This document shows positions 1-6,907 of a DNA stretch of 6,907 bases, one piece after another. Where the stretch lies: NCBI GenBank assembly GCA_022013635.1, contig JAKLPX010000407.1:1-6907 (forward strand). Direction: 5' to 3'. This DNA is from Candidatus Delongbacteria bacterium. GTDB taxonomy: Bacteria > UBA4055. The stretch's first letter is position 1. Each line of letters opens with the position of its first letter. A program made the translations under genes and the position numbers. The notes under the pieces are model-generated. The model made no database searches. It saw only the letters and a program-made list of their open reading frames with translations, and was not told where the DNA came from.

Positions 1-2286
1 TAAAATATCAAATTGAAAGATCCTTCCAATAACCGAGGCTATTTTCAAAATGGTTTTACTGTTTTCATCAAGCTTATCTATTCTTGCAAGAACCATATCA
101 TTAACATTGTCCGGAATGATTATACTTTTCAAGGAAGGTTTTAATCTGTACTTAACTGTTGATTTTTCCAGTTCAGACAATTTTTTATCCCTCTCTGATA
201 AAAATTTATCATCGAATTTGATTTTGTCATGATCTGAACATGTAACTGGTATGAGATTTCCATCGTTTTTTAATCCGAGAAGTATTTCTTCGATAAAGAA
301 AGGATTACCTTTAGTTTTTTGAGAGATCTGTTCATATATTTTTGCCGGAATGGTGTTTAGATTGAACTTTTCAAGAATAAATTCTTTACCTTCATCATAT
401 TCCAGGTTCTTTAGTTCCAGATTATATGCATTCTTGCTTTCTTCAAAAGAAGATAGAATATTGTCAGGTCTGAATACAAAATGTATGCATCCGCAATTCC
501 TATCAGCTTCTAAGATATTTAATAAGGCTAAGAAAATGTCGGCAGAAGCACTATCAATCCAGTGAGCGTCCTCAACGAAAATAACCGCTTTATCTTCTGA
601 GATAATTTTATTGAACAGCATTAGTGAAACTTCAGTAAAAAGATCTTTTAGGCCGGGGTCCGAGGATTTTCCTTCCTGATCTTTCCAGCCCATAAATACT
701 GCAAATACATCTGTATTATCTTCTTCTCCTACAGTTCTCAATAGACTTCCTAATTTCCTGATTTTCTCTTTTGCAGTATCCAGAAAATTTACATCAGCAA
801 ATTTCGCGATAAATTCCTTCGCTAAATAGTAAGGGTTGTTTTTTGTGTATGAAAGACAATTGACAAGATAGCATTCGCTTTCTTTTTTTCTGTCCTCAAA
901 AAGTTTGTTTACAAGGACTGATTTCCCCAGCCCTGCTTCTGCTTTGATGTTTATCAGAACTGCCCGTTTTTCACTTAATATTCTTTTATATTCTTCCTGC
1001 TCTCTCTTTCTGCCGATAAGCTTAAACCGCTTGCTTTTACTCGTTTCAAGCATCTTTTTCAGGCTGAATGCAGAAAACAGTTCGGATACGCCTTTTAATT
1101 TTAATTTCCTTTCCTTTCCGGTCTCAATTTCAGGAACTCTGTCCATAATTTTTGATGATATAATAATTTCATTCTCTGCTGCGGAAGCCATTAATCTCGC
1201 ACTTAAATTAACGGTGTTACCCATGACAGTGAATTCCCGTCTGTGTTCCGCACCAACGACACCGAAATAAATATTCCCGTTATTGATACCTATCCTGATG
1301 TTGATTTCCTTTGGTTTATTCAGCCTGATATCCTGAACGGCCCTTAAAGCAAATTCTTCGTTTTTTTCTGTCGAAACAGGAGCACCGAAAAGCATAATTA
1401 TTTTATTTCCCTTGTCCCCCATATCAATTTTATTTATGAAACCTTGATATTTGTTAGCAGTTTGCGCAACAAGCGTGAAAAACTCGTTCAAAAGTTTATA
1501 ATTGAAAGATTTACCGTATTCAACACCGGTGAAATTTAAGAATATTACGACACAATTTCTTAATTCCCCTTTTTCAATACTGCCTGATTCTTCTCTGACG
1601 ATCAGCTCTTTGTCAATATATTCTTTGAACCAATCAGAGTCTTTTTGATCGCGAGTTCTTTTAGTTAATTTTCTATAATTTTTATCTTCTTTGAGACGAT
1701 CAATATTCAGCTTAAAAAAAACATTTCTTTTTTCATATTTGTCGCTTGATAAATCAGCAACAATATCTTTTGAAATAACTATTTCGCCCTGTACAGCATT
1801 ATGTTCACATTCGCAGGCAGTGTCGAGAATTTCTCCCGCTATGAAATACTGCTTATTCTCCTCTCCGAGCCTTCCGATTATAGAAATTCCGTAAGCGATA
1901 CCTATTTTCATCTTGACAGAACATTCGCCTGCAATAGTTTCAATCTTATCGAATTTTTTTATAGCTTCTTGCATTTGTATAGCGGCAATAAGCACATTCA
2001 TTCTGTTTACTTTTTTCGGAAAAAATACTGTAATTGCATCGCCGCCGAATTTATAAACCGATCCGCCGCCGTCAGAAGTTAAAGAGATAAGCTGTTCAAA
2101 AACTTCATTAATAATTCTTGAAATTTCTTCAGATCCTTCCTTGCCTTTTGCAGTCAGTTTTTCCGACAGGTTTGTAAAACCCGAAAGGTCAGCGAACATA
2201 ACGGTTCCTTCTTCCCTGACGAACCTGCTCTTTATTAATTCCGGATAGATTTCTGTAAAGTGCTTAGGTATATACTTTGACAGCAT
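1..2286 (-). CDS. Class III (soluble-type) adenylate cyclase with NTPase domain, C-terminus cut off by the window edge
   Basis: The minus-strand frame is open from an ATG at 2286 to the window edge, giving 762 codons with no stop. It probably makes cAMP from ATP in the cytosol. Cyclase domain 1 (about residues 27-180) has FADLSGFT with metal Asp33, and YKFGGD with Lys79 and metal Asp83. Cyclase domain 2 (about 245-400) has FINK (Lys286), KGNK, FTVMGN (Thr353) and the transition-state pair Asn360/Arg364 in NLSAR. Its own first metal Asp is replaced by Asn251. The two domains therefore form one complementary active site, as in mammalian soluble cyclase ADCY10, and Thr353 favours ATP over GTP. 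An AAA_16-like NTPase follows: Walker A AEAGLGKS (449-456, first Gly replaced by Ala), Walker B IFVEDAHW (Glu572/Asp573), GNPFFIEE (660-667) and ARIDKL (734-739). Relatives usually end in TPR-like repeats, which would lie off the window. AAGGA six bases before the ATG supports the start. The family is secure; cAMP as product is inferred. Confidence 0.93.
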   Translation of the reverse strand, partial: MLSKYIPKHFTEIYPELIKSRFVREEGTVMFADLSGFTNLSEKLTAKGKEGSEEISRIINEVFEQLISLTSDGGGSVYKFGGDAITVFFPKKVNRMNVLIAAIQMQEAIKKFDKIETIAGECSVKMKIGIAYGISIIGRLGEENKQYFIAGEILDTACECEHNAVQGEIVISKDIVADLSSDKYEKRNVFFKLNIDRLKEDKNYRKLTKRTRDQKDSDWFKEYIDKELIVREESGSIEKGELRNCVVIFLNFTGVEYGKSFNYKLLNEFFTLVAQTANKYQGFINKIDMGDKGNKIIMLFGAPVSTEKNEEFALRAVQDIRLNKPKEINIRIGINNGNIYFGVVGAEHRREFTVMGNTVNLSARLMASAAENEIIISSKIMDRVPEIETGKERKLKLKGVSELFSAFSLKKMLETSKSKRFKLIGRKREQEEYKRILSEKRAVLINIKAEAGLGKSVLVNKLFEDRKKESECYLVNCLSYTKNNPYYLAKEFIAKFADVNFLDTAKEKIRKLGSLLRTVGEEDNTDVFAVFMGWKDQEGKSSDPGLKDLFTEVSLMLFNKIISEDKAVIFVEDAHWIDSASADIFLALLNILEADRNCGCIHFVFRPDNILSSFEESKNAYNLELKNLEYDEGKEFILEKFNLNTIPAKIYEQISQKTKGNPFFIEEILLGLKNDGNLIPVTCSDHDKIKFDDKFLSERDKKLSELEKSTVKYRLKPSLKSIIIPDNVNDMVLARIDKLDENSKTILKIASVIGRIFQFDIL

Positions 2287-2292
2287 AATAAG

Positions 2293-2297
2293 TCCTT
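2293..2297 (-). promoter_or_regulatory. Ribosome binding site of the cyclase gene
   Basis: AAGGA on the minus strand lies six bases before the ATG at 2286. This spacing is good and fixes the cyclase start. The first cyclase motif begins about 27 residues later, as expected for the family. Confidence 0.65.
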
Positions 2298-2314
2298 ATA
2301 TTTTAATAAGTAAA

Positions 2315-2343
2315 ATGATAAGAATTTTTATCCAACAATTCAA
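2315..2343 (-). promoter_or_regulatory. Candidate sigma70-like promoter of the cyclase gene
   Basis: On the minus strand, TTGAAT (2343-2338) is followed by a 17-base spacer and TATCAT (2320-2315). This matches the -35 consensus at 4 of 6 and the -10 at 5 of 6. Transcription would start near 2308, leaving a leader of about 20 bases that contains the AAGGA site. A perfect TATAAT at 2360-2355 lies upstream but has no acceptable -35. A promoter here means the cyclase need not depend on read-through from polA. The spacer is A/T-rich, so chance matches are possible. Confidence 0.45.
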
Positions 2344-2433
2344 TAGGAAAAATAATTATAATCTTGTAAAAGTTGTATGGATTAGTTATTATGCAATCAA
2401 GACTGAATAGATGCAGAATGTAAACAAAAATAC

Positions 2434-5124
2434 TTAATGAGCGTCAAGCCAATTATCGCCGATTCCGACATTGACTTCAAGCGGAACGGACAGCTCCGAA
2501 ACGGTTTCCATCTCATGCTTAATGAAATTTGAAAATTTTTCAACTGTCTCTTCTTTAACCTCAAAAACAAGCTCATCATGTATCTGTAGCAGCATAATGG
2601 CATCGTAACCGTTCAGCTTTGAGTCTATCTTAATCATAGCCATTTTGATAATATCAGCCGATGCACCCTGTATTGGGGCGTTCACAGCTGCTCTTATTGC
2701 AGCGCTTTTAATGTTTTTATTTGAAGAACGGATCTCAGGAATTTCCCTTTTTCTTCCGAACATGGTTTTCACATAACCGTACTGTTCTATAAACAAAGTC
2801 GTATCGTCAATGTATTCTTTGATCTTTTTAAACTGAGAGAAATACAGATCTATAAAATCCGAAGCTTCCTGATAACTTATTCCCATATCATCGCTCAGAC
2901 CGAATTTTGATTTTCCGTAGAGAACAGCGAAATTAACCGTTTTTGCTCTTGAACGCATTTCTTTTGTTACCTCGTCTACATCTACTCCGAATAATTTCGA
3001 TGCTGTCGCTTTATGAATATCTATACCGTTGCTGAACGCTTCGATCAGATTTTCATCCCTGCACAGATGGGCCAAAATTCTCAGTTCGATCTGCGAATAA
3101 TCGACAGATATGATCTTATACCCTTTTTTCGCTACGAAAGCCGTCCTGATTTTCTCGCCGGCTTCGTTTTTGATCGGAATACTTTGCAGGTTCGGATTTG
3201 CCGATGAAAGCCTTCCGGTTGTCGCGATATGCTGTAAAAATGTTGTATGTATTCTGCCTGTCGGTTCGAAAATATATTTCAAAAGCCCGCCGGCATAGGT
3301 ATTATTCAATTTAGAAAGTTCTCTGTACTTTAACAAAAGTTCTGCTATCGGAAATTTTTCATAAGCAAGTCTTTTCAGGATGGCATGGTCTGTAGAATAA
3401 GTGCCGCTTGTTCCTTTTCTTCCGCTTTTCAGATTAAGTTTCTCAAATAAAACAACGCTTAATTGCTTCGGTGAATCCAAATTAAATTCTTCTCCTGCTA
3501 AAATATGAATGGTTTTTTCAAGTTCTTTTGCGCAGGACGCCATCTCTTTTGAGATATTTTCAAGAATACTTCTGTCAATTTTTATTCCGTTCCTCTCCAT
3601 CATAAAAAGAATTTTCAACAAAGGTATTTCCATATCGTAAAATATCTTTTCTACTTCGTCATTTGCGCATAAATCTTCTTTAAGCTTATAATAGCTTCTC
3701 ATTACAAGTTCGGCTTTTTCGCATTCAATAATCTTCTTTTCAAAAGAAGGATCTTTTTCGTTTAAAGCAAAATGATGCAGATGATGCCGCGCTATTGAGA
3801 TAATTTCATGGCTCGAAACGCTTGTCCTTACCAGAAAATCCGCGATTAATGCATCGAACAGCTTACATTTTACGGTAAGTCCATAATTTTTTAATGCATG
3901 AAGACATTTTTTAATATCGAAACCGATTAAAGTAATTTTGTCGTTTTCAAATATTTCCTTAAAATCCGACAGAAACTCAGCTATGGAATCTTTTTCTTCG
4001 GTATCGAATAAACTCAATTGAACCGTTTCCTGCTTAAATTCTCTACTGATAAAATAAGCCTCAAGCTCCTCAATCGAAATCGCTATGCTTTTAATTTTAT
4101 AATTGAGCAGATGGTCGCCGTCAATATCAATTACCACTGAAAATCTTGTTGTTTTTTTTATTCTTTTAATCAATTCAGTAAGGCTTTTTCTTTCCTCAAC
4201 ATCAATGAAATTATACTTTTCCGGATCGTATCTGTCATCCTTTGTTCTCTCGTTCTTCACTCCCTGTTTGCGCTCAAGATATTCTAAAAGCCTTCGCATA
4301 TTCAATTTATAAAAATAATCGGCGAGTTTTTCAAAATCATAGCTTTTAATGTGAAGTTTATCTTCATCCAATTCAACCGGTATATCAGTTTTCAGGGCAA
4401 CTAATTCAGATGAGATTTTAATAATTTCTTTGCTGTTTAAGAGCGATTCTCTGACCGCGTTACCGCTTATTTTATCAATATTCTGAAATATTCCTTCAAT
4501 TGTTCCATATTCGTTTAACAGTTTTATTGCTGTTTTTTTACCGATTTTAGGCACTCCCGGGATATTGTCTGAAGTATCACCGGTCAAAGTCAGAAAATCC
4601 ATTATCTGATAGGGATAAATACCATACTTGAGCTTCACGCCTTCTCTGTCGTAAATCGTCTGATCCTTCGGATCGAATATAAAAACATTTTCATTCACAA
4701 GCTGCGCAAGGTCTTTATCCGATGAAAAAATATAAGTAGTATAACCTAATTCGGGAGCTGCTTTACTAATCGCTCCGATCAGATCATCAGCCTCATATCC
4801 TTCCTTTGATATAGTCTGTATTCCGGTTGCTTCAATCATCTCGTAAAGCATGGGAATCTGATTTCTCAGTTCTTCCGGCATTTTTTCTCTTGTAGCTTTG
4901 TAGTCAGGATAAAGAATATGCCTGAATGTCGGAGCTGCCGTATCAAGCACAATAGCCATATATTCCGGTGCTTCGTTCTCAATCAGATTAAAGAGAGAAG
5001 AGAAAAAGCCGTATAATGCCGATACATTAAAACCTTCCTTTGTGATCAAAGGTTTTGCTCCGAAAGCATAAAATGCTCTGTAAATCAGCCCGTATCCGTC
5101 TATTAAATATAATTTTTTCCCCAT
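2434..5124 (-). CDS. polA: DNA polymerase I (5'-nuclease, degenerate 3'-5' exonuclease, polymerase)
   Basis: This is a family A polymerase that fills gaps in repair and removes RNA primers. Residues are numbered from the longest frame (ATG at 5148, 904 aa). The 5'-nuclease domain (about 11-295) keeps its metal carboxylates: Asp17, Asp69, Glu119/Asp121/Asp122, Asp144/Asp146 and Asp191/Asp194, followed by the helix-hairpin-helix IPGVPKIGKKTA. The central 3'-5' exonuclease fold (about 310-500) has lost key residues, so proofreading is probably absent. The polymerase domain has motif A VDYSQIELR (Asp683, Glu688), the O-helix (Arg732, Lys736, Phe740, Tyr744-Gly745) and motif C QIHDELVF (His857, Asp858). 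Length is normal for the family. I prefer the second ATG, at 5124 (Met9), because homologues begin only a few residues before the KLYLIDG strand. The ATG at 5148 overlaps the upstream stop codon as ATGA but has no clear ribosome binding site. The gene follows the exported-protein gene and is probably co-transcribed with it. Confidence 0.96.
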   Translation of the reverse strand: MGKKLYLIDGYGLIYRAFYAFGAKPLITKEGFNVSALYGFFSSLFNLIENEAPEYMAIVLDTAAPTFRHILYPDYKATREKMPEELRNQIPMLYEMIEATGIQTISKEGYEADDLIGAISKAAPELGYTTYIFSSDKDLAQLVNENVFIFDPKDQTIYDREGVKLKYGIYPYQIMDFLTLTGDTSDNIPGVPKIGKKTAIKLLNEYGTIEGIFQNIDKISGNAVRESLLNSKEIIKISSELVALKTDIPVELDEDKLHIKSYDFEKLADYFYKLNMRRLLEYLERKQGVKNERTKDDRYDPEKYNFIDVEERKSLTELIKRIKKTTRFSVVIDIDGDHLLNYKIKSIAISIEELEAYFISREFKQETVQLSLFDTEEKDSIAEFLSDFKEIFENDKITLIGFDIKKCLHALKNYGLTVKCKLFDALIADFLVRTSVSSHEIISIARHHLHHFALNEKDPSFEKKIIECEKAELVMRSYYKLKEDLCANDEVEKIFYDMEIPLLKILFMMERNGIKIDRSILENISKEMASCAKELEKTIHILAGEEFNLDSPKQLSVVLFEKLNLKSGRKGTSGTYSTDHAILKRLAYEKFPIAELLLKYRELSKLNNTYAGGLLKYIFEPTGRIHTTFLQHIATTGRLSSANPNLQSIPIKNEAGEKIRTAFVAKKGYKIISVDYSQIELRILAHLCRDENLIEAFSNGIDIHKATASKLFGVDVDEVTKEMRSRAKTVNFAVLYGKSKFGLSDDMGISYQEASDFIDLYFSQFKKIKEYIDDTTLFIEQYGYVKTMFGRKREIPEIRSSNKNIKSAAIRAAVNAPIQGASADIIKMAMIKIDSKLNGYDAIMLLQIHDELVFEVKEETVEKFSNFIKHEMETVSELSVPLEVNVGIGDNWLDAH

Positions 5125-5144
5125 CGTCCCGCTCAAAAGTGACC

Positions 5145-6620
5145 TCATTTACTGCGGACAACGCGGAAGCCAAGATAGAAATAGCTTTCATCAGGATTAT
5201 AAAGATTGCGAAAACGGACTCGACAGAATATTTCATTGGTGTACCAGCTGCCTCCGCGGACAATCCGGACGAAACCTTTATCGGGTCCCGTAGGATTATT
5301 TTGCTGATTGTTCGGGTATGGATCATACCAATCCCAGCACCATTCTTCTACATTTCCCGTCATATCAAAGATGCCGAGATCGCATGCCTTCTTTCCGCCG
5401 ACCGGCTTTGTTGATTCGTTATTGTTTCCTTCGTATTCAGCTACTTCCGGAATACTGTCGCTGCCGCAGTAATTATATATTTTAACATTATTTCCGGATC
5501 TCGCGGCATATTCCCATTCTGCTTCGGTAGGCAGTCGGTAGCCTTTCGCTCCGAAATCGCATTTTATATTCTTTCCGCTGATGGAATAGCACTTTTGCAA
5601 ACCTTCAAATGCGCTCAATTTATTGCAGAATTCGACTGCATCATACCAGCTGACGCTTTCTACGGGCAGACTGTCTCCTCTAAAATTGCTCGGATTATTT
5701 TTCAAGACTAAATCCCATTCAGCCTGTGTGACCTCGTATTTTCCGATATAATAATCACTCACTGTTACTCCATGAATCGGTTTTTCGTCAAAATTCACAT
5801 TGCTTCCCATGCCGAATTTTCCGCCCTTTACCAATATATATTCTCCGCCTACATCAGCTCCCTTTTTCAGTATAAAACTCTTTCTTTCAATAGCTTTATC
5901 GGCAAGTATGATTTCTTCCGTTTGAGACTTATAACCTTTTCTGCTTACCTTTAATTTATAGTTACCTGCCGGTAAGTTGGGGAATATTTTATTCCCTAAT
6001 CCTATATATTTCTCTTCTCCTGTTTCCCATAGATACATTCCGGCATCGTCCGGGATTACCTCCACTTGAATCGTACCGGTTGGAAATTCGGGATACATAT
6101 TAATGGTTTTAATCTCTTTTCCTCCAAGAATTACCTGTTTTCTTAGAGTATTGGCTCCGGTCATCTCAACTCTTATGTTTACTTCTTGCGGCAACAGTTT
6201 TATTTCTTTATCATTTTTTTCCGGCTTGTCGTTGATAAACACTTTTGCCTTTTTGAATGTGCTTATTATCAGTGTTGCCCGCATGTCGGTAAGGGTATAA
6301 GTCTTTTTAGTTTTTGGTGATTTTATGGTTATAGTTTCTTCTATTACTTCGAAATATTCCCGTATAATCTTAATTTTATGTTTGCCTGTAGGATACGAAA
6401 ACGAAATGGGCGTAGGACCTATCTCTTGGTCGGCAATATAAACCACGGCTCCTTCCGGATCTGAATTGATTTCAACCGGAACGATCTGAATTTTATACTC
6501 AGACTTCTGACCGGCTGAATCTCCTGACTTTTCTTTATCATCCTGTTGCGCGATAACATTTTGCGCATGAACCGATAATGAAACTACAACCAAACCCAGC
6601 AATAATAATAATACTCTCAT
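5145..6620 (-). CDS. Exported PEGA-repeat protein with SUMF1/FGE-sulfatase-fold domain
   Basis: The product is 491 aa and probably exported to the periplasm or cell surface. Residues 1-19 form a signal peptide: MR, a run of Leu and Val, then VHA before QN, a typical signal peptidase I site. There is no lipobox cysteine. A PEGA domain spans about 45-110 (INSDPEGAVVYI, then IGPTPISF). A diverged beta-rich unit at about 112-178 and another PEGA-like unit at about 182-252 (FPNLPAGNYKLKVSRKGY) follow. PEGA domains are surface-associated beta domains. The SUMF1/FGE fold fills about 259-489: VKGGKFGMGS, YYIGKYEVTQAEW, VSWYDAVEFCNKL, YRLPTEAEWEYAAR, DMTGNVEEWCWDWY, VRGGSW and LGFRVVR. Of the two active-site cysteines of true formylglycine-generating enzymes, only the second is present (Cys466); Thr461 sits at the first, so that reaction is unlikely. 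Its role is unknown; a binding or structural role is plausible. GGAGG three bases before the ATG supports the start. The stop overlaps the longest polA frame as ATGA. Confidence 0.92.
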   Translation of the reverse strand: MRVLLLLLGLVVVSLSVHAQNVIAQQDDKEKSGDSAGQKSEYKIQIVPVEINSDPEGAVVYIADQEIGPTPISFSYPTGKHKIKIIREYFEVIEETITIKSPKTKKTYTLTDMRATLIISTFKKAKVFINDKPEKNDKEIKLLPQEVNIRVEMTGANTLRKQVILGGKEIKTINMYPEFPTGTIQVEVIPDDAGMYLWETGEEKYIGLGNKIFPNLPAGNYKLKVSRKGYKSQTEEIILADKAIERKSFILKKGADVGGEYILVKGGKFGMGSNVNFDEKPIHGVTVSDYYIGKYEVTQAEWDLVLKNNPSNFRGDSLPVESVSWYDAVEFCNKLSAFEGLQKCYSISGKNIKCDFGAKGYRLPTEAEWEYAARSGNNVKIYNYCGSDSIPEVAEYEGNNNESTKPVGGKKACDLGIFDMTGNVEEWCWDWYDPYPNNQQNNPTGPDKGFVRIVRGGSWYTNEIFCRVRFRNLYNPDESYFYLGFRVVRSK

Positions 6621-6623
6621 TTT

Positions 6624-6628
6624 CCTCC
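6624..6628 (-). promoter_or_regulatory. Ribosome binding site of the exported PEGA/SUMF1 gene
   Basis: GGAGG on the minus strand lies three bases before the ATG at 6620. The match is strong although the spacing is a little short. The signal peptide begins immediately at this ATG, which confirms the start. Confidence 0.6.
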
Positions 6629-6647
6629 GCCGAAAACATTGACTTGT

Positions 6648-6676
6648 AATATAATCACTTGAATTTTTAATTTCAA
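6648..6676 (-). promoter_or_regulatory. Sigma70-like promoter of the PEGA/SUMF1-polA operon
   Basis: On the minus strand, TTGAAA (6676-6671) is followed by exactly 17 bases and TATATT (6653-6648), matching the consensus at 5 of 6 in each hexamer. The expected transcription start is near 6641, giving a leader of about 20 bases ending in GGAGG. Because polA follows with overlap or only 20 bases of spacing, this is also the best candidate promoter for polA. Confidence 0.6.
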
Positions 6677-6721
6677 TGAAAATATTTTGTATTTCTAAAA
6701 AATATTCAACAAATTTGCATA

Positions 6722-6750
6722 TTGAAAATTACATGCCGATTTACTATATT
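6722..6750 (+). promoter_or_regulatory. Sigma70-like promoter of ruvX
   Basis: TTGAAA (6722-6727), a 17-base spacer and TATATT (6745-6750) lie upstream of the resolvase gene. Both hexamers and the spacer length are identical to the divergent promoter on the other strand. The predicted transcription start, near 6757, leaves a leader of about 20 bases with AAAGGA close to the start codon. Confidence 0.6.
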
Positions 6751-6765
6751 GTCGTTTGAGTAACA

Positions 6766-6771
6766 AAAGGA
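6766..6771 (+). promoter_or_regulatory. Ribosome binding site that favours the GTG start of ruvX
   Basis: AAAGGA ends directly against an in-frame ATG at 6772, too close to serve it, but stands six bases before the in-frame GTG at 6778. This spacing argues for GTG as the true start; the two choices differ by only two residues. Confidence 0.5.
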
Positions 6772-6777
6772 ATGCAA

Positions 6778-6907
6778 GTGACAAGATACCTTTCAATAGA
6801 TTACGGCGATGTGCGGATAGGTTTTGCGATATCAGATCCTTTAAAAATAATCTCCTCCGCCTATAAAACACTCAGGAATACGGGACTTGAAGATGTTTTA
6901 TTTAAAA
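6778..6907 (+). CDS. ruvX: Holliday junction resolvase RuvX/YqgF, N-terminal part only
   Basis: The first 43 codons are present and the frame runs off the right edge. The start reads VTRYLSIDYGDVRIGFAISD, the hallmark N-terminus of the YqgF/RuvX family: a first beta strand carrying the catalytic Asp (Asp8, in IDYG) followed by RIGxAxSDP. Members have an RNase H-like fold, are usually about 135-150 aa, and act as putative Holliday junction resolvases or in 16S rRNA 5'-end maturation. So roughly two thirds of the gene, including the later acidic residues, lies outside the window. The GTG at 6778 is preferred on ribosome binding site spacing; an ATG at 6772 would add two residues. It is transcribed divergently from the PEGA/SUMF1-polA pair, from its own promoter. 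Confidence 0.88.
   Translation, partial: MTRYLSIDYGDVRIGFAISDPLKIISSAYKTLRNTGLEDVLFK

Noticed and set aside
905..1270. Plus-strand open frame of 121 codons, with other plus-strand frames in 1-2082
   Set aside because: They lie antisense to the cyclase frame, which shows clear cyclase and NTPase motifs; their own translations show no recognisable domain.
2355..2360. Perfect TATAAT on the minus strand upstream of the cyclase gene
   Set aside because: No reasonable -35 hexamer lies 16-18 bases upstream; the TTGAAT/TATCAT pair closer to the gene fits better.
2287..2433. Possible intrinsic terminator after polA
   Set aside because: No G/C-bearing stem followed by a T run was found on the minus strand in this spacer.
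4152..4159. Run of eight A in the polA coding strand (and eight T in the cyclase gene at 1714-1721) as a phase-variation or frameshift site
   Set aside because: Both frames continue intact with conserved domains on each side, and such runs are common in A/T-rich genes.
5027..5414. Open frames on both strands across the junction of polA and the PEGA/SUMF1 gene
   Set aside because: They are out of frame with two well-supported genes whose conserved motifs cover the same bases.
6561..6620. Lipoprotein signal for the PEGA/SUMF1 protein
   Set aside because: No cysteine occurs near the end of the hydrophobic segment; VHA before Gln20 fits signal peptidase I.

Overview
The window carries four protein-coding genes at high density, two of them cut by the window edges. 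No RNA gene, mobile element, CRISPR array or long repeat was seen. The DNA is A/T-rich with compact spacers. A secreted PEGA/SUMF1-type protein, a class III cyclase fused to an NTPase, and a Pol I with a decayed proofreading domain fit an FCB-group or similar Gram-negative bacterium (for example Ignavibacteria, Cloacimonadota or related candidate phyla). This placement is an inference, not an identification. Shine-Dalgarno sequences and sigma70-like promoters (TTGAAA or TTGAAT, 17-nt spacer, TATATT or TATCAT) are visible, and the classic Bacteroidota promoter form (TTTG / TAnnTTTG) was not needed to explain starts.

Layout. Positions 1-2286 (minus) hold the first 762 codons of a soluble-adenylyl-cyclase-like protein: two cyclase homology domains, then an AAA/STAND-type NTPase; the C-terminus lies outside the window. 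Positions 2287-2433 are a short spacer with a candidate promoter and a good ribosome binding site for the cyclase gene. Positions 2434-5148 (minus) encode DNA polymerase I. Positions 5145-6620 (minus) encode an exported protein with PEGA-like repeats and a C-terminal SUMF1/FGE-fold domain. Its stop codon overlaps the most upstream possible polA start by 4 bp, so the two probably share a transcript. Positions 6621-6777 are a divergent promoter region: two sigma70-like promoters with identical hexamers and spacer length point away from each other. From 6778 to the right edge (plus) lies the start of the RuvX/YqgF Holliday junction resolvase gene.

How the parts relate. PolA and RuvX are both DNA repair or replication functions and flank the exported protein gene on opposite strands. 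The exported protein has no evident link to DNA metabolism, so the operon looks like one of convenience, with polA expression driven from the exported-protein promoter. The cyclase has its own promoter and looks like an independent cAMP signalling unit.

The most notable point is the cyclase: its split active site matches the mammalian soluble cyclase arrangement residue by residue, but the position expected to hold the bicarbonate-binding arginine carries a cysteine. No clearly undescribed multi-gene system is visible.
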